From assembly GCA_964007475.1 (NCBI GenBank), contig OZ023275.1, positions 9,713,829 to 9,777,828 on the forward strand: a DNA stretch of 64,000 nucleotides. Direction: 5' to 3'. A program made the position numbers and the translations under genes. Below are positions 22,920-35,785 of this stretch, in pieces (the first letter of the stretch is position 1; every line of letters begins with the position of its first letter). This stretch comes from Hybos culiciformis. Its lineage: Eukaryota > Arthropoda > Insecta > Diptera > Hybotidae. The notes under the pieces were generated by a model that was given only the letters and a program-made list of their open reading frames with translations, was not told the origin of the DNA and searched no databases.

Positions 22920-24444
22920 TCGTCGGCTGAGAATTTAATTGTCGTATGTAGATTTCGTCAATTTTAGGATTATGATATTTTCTTAAGTTTTCGAGGCTGA
23001 ATTTTCATTTGGCGCAATCAGTTTTCTTATTGCTCTATTAGTTTTTGAGATATTTAGCTTCTTTTTTGTTGTATGTATCATAAAAGAAACATTTTGAAGG
23101 AATAATTGTCGTATGTGTTGAATTTTTGCTACATACGACAAATATTCATACAAAAATTTGTATAATTTTTTAATTTTTTTTATTGTCGTATGTATGCATA
23201 CAAAATTTTAAAGCGTTGAAGTGGTCTTCGCGGTGTATTGTATTAAGAAAAAAATTATTTTTGCAAATTAATAACACAAAAGTTTATATAATTTTTATCA
23301 AAAAAATATATCAATTGCTCTAAAATTTTAACATTCTTGTTAAAGACGTGGAACTATCAACTTAATCAAAATTATCTTTTTTTAAACAGTATGTGATAAT
23401 TTATAAATTATAATCAAAATCAAATAACTGAAATTTAAAGTGTTAATTAATTTTGTAATTTTGTCCTAGTTCGTTTTGAAAATGCTTCTGGTACGTCTAA
23501 AACTGGTAAGTCACATTCAGAATATACTTTTTTATTATAAATTTGAAGCACATTAAATAATTAATAGATCTTTCAACATTTGAAAAATTCTGTAGATTTC
23601 GATAGCGATGACCAGATTTTGTATACAGACTTCCGTGCTTCCTGTTCTGTGCTACTGGTTCTGAACCACAATTGATTTCATGTAGTTATTACTCACTTTT
23701 TAATAGTTATTTTCCTAATTATTTTATGTTGTAGATACATCTATGCAGGAGATCTAATACATCTAAACTAAGTAAAAAGCGAAAACGACAACCACAATTT
23801 TTGGGAATCGAATAAAAGGAAAAGATTGAGATCAAAGGGTCAACCGTATATTGAGTATACGACGAATTTTTTATAATTTTTATTAGCATTGAAAGTATAT
23901 TATTATTTTAAAGTTATTGATTGTTAAATAAATTGTTATTGTTATTTTTTGAAGTATTGATTGAAAATTAAAATTTTTAAGAAATGTCTGATTGAATCTT
24001 ATTTATTTTGATAAAATAAAAATTTTTTATCAGAAAACAATTTTCGTTGCATTTGAAATTGTAATCTTTGTACAAAAATACTAATTATCTAGAACAAAAT
24101 GTAGGTACATACAACAAAATTGTCTAAATTATTTTGAATTTTTATGTCGTATGTAAGAATTTCAAAATTGATTTGTCGTATGTCAGCATTTACTGATTAA
24201 AAAAGTGTAAAACTTCTACATACGACAAACTAATTTCGAGGAAAATTGAAAATTTCTCCATTACTAATTCACGGAAAACTTTCATTTTCAGAATAAAAAA
24301 TCTTCAATTAATTTAGAATATTTTCATTTAAGGTGTGAAGAAGATCCAACCGTTACGAAAAAAGTTACAAGCTGTCAAACTTTAAATTCGATTTTCTCAA
24401 AACTAATGAACTCTACATACGACATTTAAATTCTCAGACGACGA
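22920..24444. mobile_element. Unclassified TIR transposon (about 1.5 kb) with subterminal repeats
   Basis: The ends mirror each other: TCGTCGGCTGAGAATTTAAT on the left and, reverse-complemented from the right, TCGTCGTCTGAGAATTTAAA, both continuing into TGTCGTATGTAGA. TA flanks both ends (22918-22919 and 24445-24446), so a TA duplication is possible but weak. The 9-mer GTCGTATGT or its complement occurs eight times, all near the two ends (22941, 23108, 23131, 23185, 24146, 24175, 24218, 24415). A plus-strand coding remnant sits in the middle. No known transposase domain is recognised. Confidence 0.7.
23470..23873 (+). pseudogene. Basic protein remnant inside the unclassified transposon
   Basis: A short segment, RFENASGTSKTG (23470-23505), is bordered by TCCTAG and GTAAGT, which look like splice sites. 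A second segment (about 23735-23873) follows TGTTGTAG and reads SNTSKLSKKRKRQPQFLGIE before a stop, then in another frame NKRKRLRSKGQPYIEYTT. The layout, a Lys/Arg-rich stretch followed by KRxRxxGxxYI, resembles the N-terminal part of uncharacterised proteins encoded by insect transposons, but this is from memory and unverified. The frame change shows it is decayed. Confidence 0.45.
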
Positions 24445-25290
24445 TATGTCTGTATGTTGAATATCCGTTCGTCCGTCCGTCAGAAAAATGCTTTTAATTA
24501 ATGAACCAGCCAATCGACTTTTATTCTGTTAACGCCAAAATATGCGGAATCTCGTTCATTTTCACCTCGATTAAAATTTGGGATTCTGTTATTTCGTGTT
24601 CGAAGTAAGACGCTCTCAACCTACCTACCGCACAAAATTATAATTTTGAATTTTGCATAATTTTTTTTCTTTTAAAATTTCTCAATAGTTTTTAACTAGA
24701 ACAATTTTTTCTTTCTTATATTTTTGTTTTTTATTATTTTTTATTTTGTAATGAACTTTTTTCATTCGCAAAAAATGTTGATACCAATAAAATATTTTCT
24801 TAAAAAACATATTTCTTGTTTCTTTGGTTTAACCTTATTTTAAGAAAAGCGGTTCGTAAAAAAGGTGTATCCTTGATTCCTTCCCGTTGAAAATAAATGA
24901 ATTAAAAAAAATATATACACGTGATGTGTACACGCTTATCACGTCTATGAGTCACTTAATGCAAATTGAAAATAATTAAAATACATATAGTATTTGATGA
25001 TCGATCGAAAAATACATGTAGGATAAGTGCAAGCTCCATTTTATGCACCCAACTTTAAAACTTTTTCATATAAAATTCATCGATGATCCGACTCTTCCTT
25101 TATATAATTATAACCAAATGTATTATTAACTATGCTTAATTCAAAATAACTTTTGATAGGAATTTTCTTTCGAATATAAATATTATTTGCATATATAATT
25201 AATATTTTTATAATTTCGCAATAATAACAAAACAAATAGAATAATTAAAATGTGACAGTTTAATTCTTTTTTTTATTTGAAACCACTTTA

Positions 25291-25778
25291 TCTATATATA
25301 TAAAACCGAAGTTGTCTGTTTGTCTGTTTGTCAGTTTTTCTGTTTGTATGTTCCGAATAGGCTCCTAAACCGCTCAACCGATCGTTTTCAAACTTACACC
25401 ATGTCTTTGTGTCAGGTCGGGGGTCGTTATAGGCTATTTTAAAATTTGAATGGCACCCTACCCAGAAATCCCTCTCGAGGAGGACTGCAAAAGTTCTTCC
25501 GATTGTATTCAAATTTGATTCATAAAAAGAGGAAATGGATAAAAACACAAATTTGTTTTGGTTTGGAAACCTGTTTAAGCGAAGGATATCATTCGATTAC
25601 ATACAATTTAAGTGTTGAATAAGTAGAAATGATAAATATTAAGATAGATATTAGATAAATATTAGATATTATCCCAAATTTATAAAATAACTAGGTCCTA
25701 TAATTGTTCATAAATCTGACAACGAAAATTACACTTAAAACGTGTGTTCCACGACAACGTGTGTGCGGGTACAGCTAG
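25291..25778 (+). mobile_element. Helitron-like non-autonomous element (488 bp)
   Basis: The left end is TCTATATATATAAAACCGAA, starting with TC after an A. The right end is GTGTGCGGGTACAGCTAG, followed by T. TC at the 5' end, CTAG (CTRR) at the 3' end and insertion between A and T without duplication are Helitron rules. A short stem, CACG-ACAA-CGTG, lies about 20 bp before the CTAG end, where a Helitron hairpin is expected. Near the left end TTGTCTGTTTGTCTGTTTGT forms a small repeat. The open frame 25288-25548 on the minus strand is not a gene. Confidence 0.75.
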
Positions 25779-27310
25779 TACCTTATACAATTTAGTTGCG
25801 ATCTTAATTCAAAAAAAATTTAATCATTTTTGTATTAAAAACTGAAAACTCTAATAGCAAAATAAAAACATTAATATAGAAATAAAATTATGTAAAAAAA
25901 AAATTAAAAGCCGTGATTTCAAAATTACTGCGTCTTAGCACACAAAAATGTTTATTTTACAAAGTTTGCTGCAAGGGAGAAAAATTATTTTGTCAACTTT
26001 TAATGACATATTAATTTGAAAATTTCTCATATATAATATTATAATTTTTCATTTCAGTCATGAATTCTTTATGAATTTATTTTTCTTATTTCCTGTTTCA
26101 AAATTTGAATCTATCTGTATAATAATATTTATGAAAAAAGTGAAATTTATTATTTTTAATTAAATATTGCAAAAGAAAAGAAACAACTCAACAAATTTCC
26201 TTGCTTTGTTGTTGATGAAAGACAAATATAAAAATATTAAAAATATCATAATTTTTTTATTTATGTAAAATAAACAATTTTCAACTTATAATAATTTTAA
26301 AAATTTTCTGACTTATTCTTTTTATATTTTTCTTAAAAGTTAATACTTCTTATAACTTTATTGTTGACCTAATATTTCAACCATGCAATTAAATTTTAAT
26401 TTTCTAGCAAAATTTATTTCTTTTTTATTTTTGTAGAAAAATCAGTAGTGGAACATTTACAAAAAAAAAAAAAAATATATAATAAAATGAAAAATTGGGA
26501 ATATTGGGATAGAAACTTTAATTTTGTATGTTTTTTTTTTTTTTTTTTGAGTTGGTTTAAAGAAATATATACTAAAAACAGTTGGATTAGAGGTGAATGT
26601 ATAATATTAATTCAGTGAATTCAGATTAAAAACGTGGGAACAGAATGTACTGCAAAATTTTAGAAAATATTATAAGATACTATTAAATAATTATTATTCT
26701 ATATGATTATTGTAAAATAGTATCTTTAGATACTAAGACAGGAGTATTCGTAACTATGTTATAATAACGTTATCTTATGTACATACTTAAATTAAAAATA
26801 GGATTTTTTTTTTTTTCTGTGTTGCAGAATTTTATGAAATCATATTGAAACAATTAAAAACTTAAGAAAAAAAAAAATAATTTTTTTTTTGGTTTGTTGA
26901 CATTCTGAGAATAAATAAATATAAAAAGATATTTAAATAATAATAAGCAAATGGCACAAAGAAAACAGATAATTCTTCATCCAGTATTGTAAAAAAAAAA
27001 ATAAATAAAAAATTATTTCTATTTCATTCCATTCTCATGAGAATGTTTTTTACTTTGAAAATTGTTGTCTTAAAACTTTTACAAAAAAAAAAATAAAAAT
27101 ATTACAAGAGTTCTTTTTTAATAAAACTTTATAAGATTTTGTTTTTAACTTATGAATTTATATAATACATAGTACGATATAAAATGAATTATATACTATT
27201 TTATATATGTTTACGGATATAGATTTTTTTTTGGTATAAATTCACAGTTTAAATTTAGAAATAACAATAAGTATAGTACCTATTCTTAACAACCAGTGAG
27301 AATTTTAGTA
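25779..27310. other. AT-rich non-coding DNA
   Basis: Homopolymer-rich sequence with no exon, transposon end or structured repeat that I can support. Confidence 0.55.
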
Positions 27311-27516
27311 CAGCAGAGCCTCGAGTTGCGTCGTTAATGCGTTACAATAAATTTGTATAGATTTGTACCTGTTTTTATATAATAGGTTCCAATAAAATCT
27401 GAAATCCATGTTTTTAAAAAAAAAATTAGTTATATTGCTACATATTTAAATAAAAAATTTTTGTGGCGCAACTCGAAAGGACGCAAGTTGGAACAACGCA
27501 ACTCGAGGCTCTAGTG
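27311..27516. mobile_element. pogo/Tigger-like MITE, copy 2 (206 bp)
   Basis: TA flanks both ends (27309-27310 and 27517-27518). The ends are CAGCAGAGCCTCGAGTTGCG and, reverse-complemented from the right, CACTAGAGCCTCGAGTTGCG. The CCTCGAGTTGCG core is identical to the left end of the element at 14042-14267. The CA..AG(A/T)GCCTCG start fits pogo-type ends. It is non-coding. Confidence 0.82.
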
Positions 27517-28810
27517 TATTTACTATATCATTCTTCTCAATTCAACTATATCAAGATCAACATGAACTAAGTATTCTGGGACCAAATTCTATAACTAATG
27601 TCCCAGGAGAAATTAAAATTTTCTCGAACATTTCTGTGTTTGTATATATGTATAAGTTCCTTTGAAGAAAAAAGTTGCAAAAAAAACGAAGAGATTATTT
27701 AATTTTCTCAGATTTTCAAATTCATTGACTTTATAATAAGATATCAATTATTACTTTATTAATTAATTCATTCATTCGTGACACTTTTTAGAAAAGATTA
27801 TTTTTTTTTTAAAGAAATTTAAGTTGAAAATTGACACACTTGGTAAAATGAATAGTTAAATGAAGCAGCTGTTGCTGTGTATAATATTTTAAAAAACATC
27901 TGTGCGGTGGTTATATTTTATTATTATTTGTAACAAAAAAACATAATTTTACAACTTGTATAATATAACATAAAGTCGTTAGAATAAAATTATAAAATTT
28001 CATATTATAACATCAAAATCAACTGTATTTTACATGTATGTAATTTGATAAAATTGTTTCCTCACTCGAAATGAGTATAGAACTTTAACCACACATTATG
28101 ATGTAAGTATCTACACATTTTTATACTCCGTTATTTTTGCTAAAGTAAAAAAAAAAAAATATGATTACCTTTTTTTTTTCGATAATTTCGTACCCATTCT
28201 GCCAGTATATTATTTTATGACTGTAAATTGTGAAATTTTGCATATTTTTATTTCTCATACAAATAATTTCCTTTGAGAAGATAAATCCTAAAGCATGAAA
28301 TTATTATATGTGTGTAAAATGAAAAATTTTTTTTTTCTTAAATTACTTCCTGAACATGGAACAAGAACATAATTCATTTTCATTTTTCATTGATGAAAAC
28401 TAAGAAGAAGTGCTGAGGCAAGTTAAATAATACCCATTATCTTTGAAAATATGCTCAAATTATGCACATAAGCTTATAATAGAAAAAAAAAACATTATTA
28501 TGCGAAGACTATTATTATTTAAGGTTATATTAGTTTTAGCTTAATCTATCGTCATTCTTTTTTTCTTTGTTTAATAATTGTGCGAACATAATATCTGCAA
28601 AAAATATTTTTTATATGCTTTTTTTTTCAATAAAAGAAAGAATGTTAATATGTATTTAATTTTTCTAATTTTATTACATACATTTTTGATGTCATTATGC
28701 AGGGTTAAGCGGTATTTGTCATAAAATTGTACTCTGGGAAAGAAGAAATAATTTTCCTATTCTAGAAATTGAATAATTAAAATGATGATGTTTGATGGTT
28801 TCTATTATAA

Positions 28811-28848
28811 AATAAATCTATACACATATACATGTGTATAGATTTATT
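28811..28848. repeat. Perfect 17-bp inverted repeat, 4-bp loop
   Basis: AATAAATCTATACACAT (28811-28827), loop ATAC, then ATGTGTATAGATTTATT (28832-28848). The arms are exact complements. It could be a transcript hairpin or the remains of an inverted-repeat element. Confidence 0.85.
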
Positions 28849-31800
28849 ATAAATGTATATATTATACGTGTATATATATAAAAATAGTAGACACTAAATT
28901 CTTAATTAAAATTGAATTCAAAGTTAATTGACTTATTTTAACCATGCTGGTAATAAAAATAATTATGTTTTATACATATTTGTTACTTTGAATTCTGTCC
29001 ATATGAAAGTATAAAATTAAACACAATATAAGGAGGTATGTTGTTATAATTAAAGCGTCAAAGAATATTTTTTAAGCAATATTAATTATTATATATAGAT
29101 GTACTGTGTACACATTTTAGTTATTACCATCTAATTGCTAATTCGAGACGAATTTTTACAACATGAATTTAATAGGTATTTATACATTTAAATTAAAAAT
29201 TAAAAATAAACATTTATTGGAAAAAATTGGAAGAATAATGATGAATTAACTTTCATTTTCGCTTCACCCAATTATATTAATTCAACTTAAAATGATCTGG
29301 AAAATTTCATAAAATTGATGAAATTAGAAAATAATTCTAGAACCGTAAGAATAAAAACATTTGTGTATATAAAACAGGCTTCTGTTCATTATTGACAGAA
29401 ACTCCGCAGGAAAATTGACTTACCGTTGATATATAGGTAGGCATTTTATTTAAAATGACGAATAATGATATTCTCTGAAAAATGAATAATAATTATTCTG
29501 CAGAAAGAAAAGTACTTTAAAAAAATATTTGTCTGAAAAATGGAGTAGCTTAAATAAAACCGATAGTATAAAAATAGAAATGACATATAATACATAATAT
29601 GAAAAGCTCTCGTATACAAACTTGTATAATATATATGTATAATTTTCGAATCGAATTACCAAAAATACTGGCAATTATGTTCGTAGGTAGATATGTATGT
29701 ATACGTACTTCATAGTTAATTAATTTTTTTTTATCATTTTGATAAAAATATAGCTACTTTTGATTATTTAAGCATACTTAAATAGATATGTTTGTATTTA
29801 AGTGCAAAGATAAAAAAAATAATAATTTTTCTTTGATCTTTATTTCAAGAGAGCAGAATTTAAAGGCAGAGTATGAACTGTATAAGTATAATAATGTATA
29901 ATCATAGGTATACTCGTATAAATATAAAATAAACATTTCTGTTTGTATGAAGAATAAAATAAAATAATTTTGCAGACATTTTTTCAAAACATTAAGATGA
30001 TTTTGCTTTTCCTTAACATACTTTTATAATGAAAATTTTGCTTTTTGACGTTGCGAATATATTGCTAGAAAGTTTATTTTACGAAAACATTTCACAGAAA
30101 AAAGTAAATGTGTGAAACATTTTTAATATAGATATAAACCTTCAGATATGATATGTATATATCATAATTGTCATTTCATCTCTAATTAGAAGCATCCCGT
30201 TTATAATGTAAAAGTGTAAATATCGATTTTTCCAAATGAAATAATATACTGCGAGAATATTATATACATAATATAACAACCTTTTTCAATTTTATTCATA
30301 CAGTTGAATAATATACATTTTCTTTTTATAGAGGCTGGAATTTTTTATATTCAACCAAATTATTGATTTTTTATTTTCATTCTGATTTTATGAATCATTC
30401 ATATTGTGTATATTCTTTAGTAGGTGTAAAAGTTTTCTACCCTTCTGAATTAAATTGCATGAAAAATTATGAAATCATTGAGAAAATTCTTTAAAAATAA
30501 TAATTTTTTATTTTTTTGGACGAAATTATTTCTCTTCACTTTACAGTAAATATAGTTCTGTGGCTTGAAATAGAACAGGGTAATCTCTAATGTATGTATA
30601 CACTTATTATGTTGATTTGACTTTTGAGATTAAGCACAATGTATTAGGTTCTTACTGTGTATGACTTCTGTTTTTTCATTTTCATTTAGTTCAATTTGGT
30701 AGGTATACGACATTTTTAATTTCGAAAAAAATCGATAGAACGTAGATATATTTCATAATATAGAAGTGAATTTACATATATTACTATATAAAGATGGATG
30801 TTTTTAAATTATTTGAATTTCAAATTTTATACTTATTCATGGAAAATAAATTTCCTCATCAAAAAGATTCATAGAACTTTATTTACTTTCATCAAATACT
30901 TACCCATTTTATTTTAATTACTTAACGAATTGGAAATCAATGAAAACTGAATCCATAAAAAACTTACACGAATTTGCGAACAAAGATTCTGTAGAACTAT
31001 TCTACTATAGAAATGCAAAAAATTTTTAATTTATTTCTAGATAGCAATATGAGAAAAGGATAGTGCTAACTTTCCAAAACAATTTATCCATTTTAAGATT
31101 AAGTGTTTATAGGATTTCTACATATAAATTAATGAACTTCAAAACTCTAACTATATAGTTAGATTATTTCCTTTTGGATATCGAAATAAAAGTATATTAT
31201 CCAGGTGCAAAGAAAGCATAATACCTCTAATTAAAGCACATAATTAAATTATTATGTAAATAATAATTGTTCTTTTGTGAAATTTGTTCAGTCATGAACA
31301 GTAAAAAGTTCTTCAGAAAAAGGCATTTACGTATACGTGTCCTATTCAACTCTTTCAGTTAAACCTATACTAACGGAATTGAATATAATTCAATGCATGT
31401 TTGTAATAAATTTTAAATATAATTTTCATTATTTTAAATTTCAATTATTTATAATTAAAAGTTCAAATATTTGAAATATAATAGCGCTATGAATTTCATA
31501 ATAAATATTTTTTAATAGCCACCTAAATAATTATACATATATATTTAAGATTTTAATTTGATACTTCAAAAAATTAATAAAATTTAATGCAGAGTTATGT
31601 AAATTTTTCTGTATTCTTGAATTCACTTAATTATGTTGAAATAAAACAAAAACTGCAACATCATAATGTGAAAATGTTCAGCTTTGGAATAATATTTTAT
31701 ATGAACGATTGAAGTAAATTATGTTAAAGATAATTAATAATTAAATATTTATTTGATTTTATTCATTTTTACCTAAATTAGAAGTATAAAAAAAACTATG

Positions 31801-32097
31801 CTAAAAATTTTTTATGTATTTTTTCCAATAATAAATAGACGTTAATCGTACGGCCGCCCAAACATGCACATTTTTGAATCTCTTATCTCTATTAGAACAA
31901 TGTGATATAAAAATGATAGGCAATACGAATTGTTCATGATGGGCGTTTCACCCTTGCAACAAAATTAAACTGAATTATAAAAACATAATCTAAGTATATA
32001 CAAATTATGTTCGTGGGAGGAAAAATGATGTGAATATATATCTCGAAATATATAAATAATGTATAGTTACAGACATTTAGTCCATATATATCTCATG

Positions 32098-32111
32098 GTA
32101 ACCATAGCAAC
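32098..32111. promoter_or_regulatory. RFX/X-box-like site
   Basis: GTAACCATAGCAAC (complement GTTGCTATGGTTAC) is a nearly palindromic match to the RFX consensus, GTNRCC followed after a short spacer by RGYAAC. RFX factors control ciliary and sensory-neuron genes in animals. It lies just past a locally GC-richer patch (31846-31960) in otherwise gene-free DNA. Binding is inferred from the motif only, and a single match in 64 kb can occur by chance. Confidence 0.35.
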
Positions 32112-35100
32112 ATCAACCACTTGATTTTCACTCTGTAAAATGTATTGAATTTTTTTTTCGTTTTGCATTTAGTCCTTGCAACATTTTTCTTAATTGACAT
32201 TTTTGCAAAAATATATATACAAATAAAGAATGCAGACAATATAATTATAATTAAAAAAAAAAAAAACAGAAAATGAAAGCATGAAGTTTATTTTAAGTTT
32301 TCCAAATAATAAATAGATTTGTAAATATCTTGTTTACAGTTCAACATAACCATGAATTATCTTACTGAAGATATAACTTTTATTATGATTAGGGTAATTT
32401 ATTATTAAAATTGACTTCGAAATCGAGTGAAAGAAATAATTTCGGGGCTAAATGTCAAGTTTTGCATTAAATAGAGAATTATTAGAATAACATTTATGCT
32501 ATAAATTGTAAACTTTGAAACTTTTTAGAAATAAATAATCAATTCAGTTTATAGAGGACATTTAGATTTCCTTTAGACTCGGTAATTTTCCCTTTTTATT
32601 TAAGGAGTAGGTAGAGTTTTTACATCTCACATTGTATGTAATATATTATTATTACATATATTGTTGTTAGAATTTTTTTTCTGATATTTTATTATAAATA
32701 AATCTTATAAAATTTTAGTATTTTTGTATATAACGAAGAATAAACAAATTTATGTTTTTTTGCGGCACAAAAAAAAAAATCAATTACTTAAAGATAAACT
32801 TTACTTCTATTTTTTCATTCATTTTATTTTCTTTTTAACTTATCAAGTTATTTCATTGTTATTATGTTGTAACAAAAAATTTAAAATATTTTCATAGATT
32901 TTGGCTTACAATATTACCAAATCAAGTTCAGCTTTATTCAATCAATGCTTCAATATAATTTAACTTAACGAATATAATAGCGAAAACAAATTAAAATTAT
33001 CAAATCAAAAAGAAATATTATTAACATAATTTTTTATTGATTTATTTGTAAAAATTGTTTAAAAACTTATTTAATATCTTATTCCATATTATATTACCCT
33101 ATGTCAGAATATTGGGGAATATTTAGAAATTGAATCTGAAACTAATACTTAAATACTTTCGTCTGATTTGTTACTATCAATGCTGTCTAGAAACTTTACA
33201 AGTATATCTATTAATACAAAACTATAAATAATTTTATTTTATATATTTTAAGAGCAGTAAAACGTTATAAAATAAATATCACTGGTGTTTAAAACAGTTT
33301 CAAATACCATTGTGTAAAATATTTTATGTCAAAAGTTCAAAGATAATGTTGAGAAAGAACGAACGTAGGTGTTATGTGAATAAATTTTAATGAAAATTTG
33401 AAAGACAATTTTATATTGGATTTTGGAATTGTTTTTCAAAAATAGAATATTATTTTATTTTATCGTCTTTTGACAAAGTTTGAAATAAATAAACATAAAT
33501 ATATAATAACATAAACATAAATTTATATATTTTTTAAATAAATATATATACATGACGTTACATATATGCCTGCAAAAATATAAATAAAAATAAGAATATA
33601 ACTTAAATATCTAATTTAAGTACAAAATGTAATAATATTTGCCAGGACAATATTTTTAATGAATTGACTTTATTGTAATTTTCGAATTTATTTTGTTTAT
33701 TTTATTTTCTTAAATTATTTAGCACTTTAATGTGTTATTTTTATAGACGAACGCTTATTAAATGTAACGAAACGAAATACAAATATATAATAAAATAGAA
33801 AGTATTAATTTCATTATTGGAGATCTGATGAAAATGAAAACTTATTTATAATTTTAATTAAATTGTCAATAAACTGAAGCTCTTCTATCACTTAATTTCT
33901 TGTTTTCTGTTTCACAGCTCTTATAGTTGAAACCAATTTTATATATACATATAATATACATTATGTTCTCGATCCCGCATCTACAATCTGTTTCCATATA
34001 TTAATAATTTTGATATATTCATAAAATTTGTTATAATTATAAAAATGTCGCTGTAATCAAATTAACCTCCAACACTTTTTATTTATTCATTTAATAATTT
34101 TGTTTAATAAAAATAAAAATTAATTTCTATTCTTTTAAATTTTGTGTAGGTTTGATTACTTCCTCAGAATTCATCTACCGAAAAGAAATCAGATGTTCAA
34201 AAATAGTTTAACTTGTGTAAAATTATATGATTGCATTAAAATTAAAATTTATGACATCATTTGGAACTTTAAATATTTTTTTTAATATTATGTTGTCTAG
34301 ACCTAAGCGACGTTATGCATTTTTTTTCGTTAGAAGATGTTTTTTTAAACACAGAACACTATGCGCTTTGTGAATATTTTTTAAGTAAAATTCGAACTTT
34401 TTGAGTTTTTTAATATTAAATGTTTTTTTTTAATTGGTGGAATAAATTTAAATGATTAATAATTTTAAAAATAATTAATAATAACTATATAATTGTATGC
34501 ACAAAATGTTATGGTTAACTTCTTCGTTTTATTTTCCAGCGTCAGACATAATTAATAATAATATGATTTGCATTCAAGAAAATAATTTTTTGATGTCCCT
34601 ACACTTACTATAATAACAATATTAATTCTTTTTAAAAGCATAAAACATTAGTTTTACTATTTAATGTCCCATTTCCATATTATATTATAATATAGAATAA
34701 GCATTTAAAAATTTGTCAATCACTTGAGTTCTTTTTTGAAATATTTTATATTTTGTAGTCACTCTTTCCTGTTTTGTAATTTAGGTAATTATGTTCTAAA
34801 ATAGAGTCCGACCATATTCAATAATCACCGAAGATCCTTTTAAAAGCACAAATTGAATATAGCTCTAGTCTAGTGTCTAGTCTAAACCATAACTAAATTA
34901 AGCTATTATAGTCTTGGATATTTTCGTTTCTTTAAATACAATACATTATATTTACATATATAATAACTGCCACACACCAAAAACGTAGATTAATCATTAA
35001 TTTAGAAAAATTATACTGTATTATTATTTTATGGAGTGTGGGGTGAATGATAATAATAATAGTAATAAACAATATTGTGTATAGAAATTATTCAATTAAA

Positions 35101-35737
35101 TGGAAAAACTGCACATTAAATTTTATTTATAAAACTATTAATAATAATATGTGGAATTTCTTTTCATGGGTGACAATTTTATAAACGCATCTTAAAAACT
35201 GCATAAGCACATGCGTTGCATACGTGTGTTTTTTTTTGTTGAGATTCAGTAAAAAACTGTTTTTAATATCAGGAAATTACAAATGGCAATATTTATTTAT
35301 TTTATTTTTTGTTATATAGACAAAATTGGAATAAGTTATTGGGTTGGACTGAGCTTGAAAAATTGTCTGGTTTATGAACACAGTAAAACAGAATATAAAA
35401 TATGAATGCTTGAAAAAATTATTGCTCACTGTAAGTAATTAAGATTTTATGTTTTTTTTTCTTCTTATTTTCTAATTAATATTTATTTAGAATTTATTTT
35501 TTTCCCTTATTCTAATATAACAAAGGTTAATTAATGCTAAACAGCAATTTTGGTTTATACAAATCATTTAATATAATTGAAAGTAAAATAAAAGTTAAAA
35601 TTATTTACTATAAAAACATTATAATAATTTTGACAGTTTCATTGTTTAATGAAGGTTCTAAGTTCCAATTTTGTCGCACATCTAAAAACGTCTTAACATG
35701 GAAAACCTTGAAAACATGAAATAACTATAAATAATAG

Positions 35738-35785
35738 CATAGATTAAGAATACACATATAAATCTTTCTGTATTCTTAATCTATG
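35738..35785. repeat. Perfect 17-bp inverted repeat, 14-bp loop
   Basis: CATAGATTAAGAATACA (35738-35754) and TGTATTCTTAATCTATG (35769-35785) are exact complements. Outside the arms, TAACTAT and ATAGTTA extend the symmetry imperfectly. No flanking duplication is evident. Confidence 0.85.

Noticed and set aside
24455..24482. GTCC repeat (TCCGTTCGTCCGTCCGTC) next to the unclassified transposon
   Set aside because: A short microsatellite-like run outside the inverted repeats; not enough copies to call a tandem array or part of the element.
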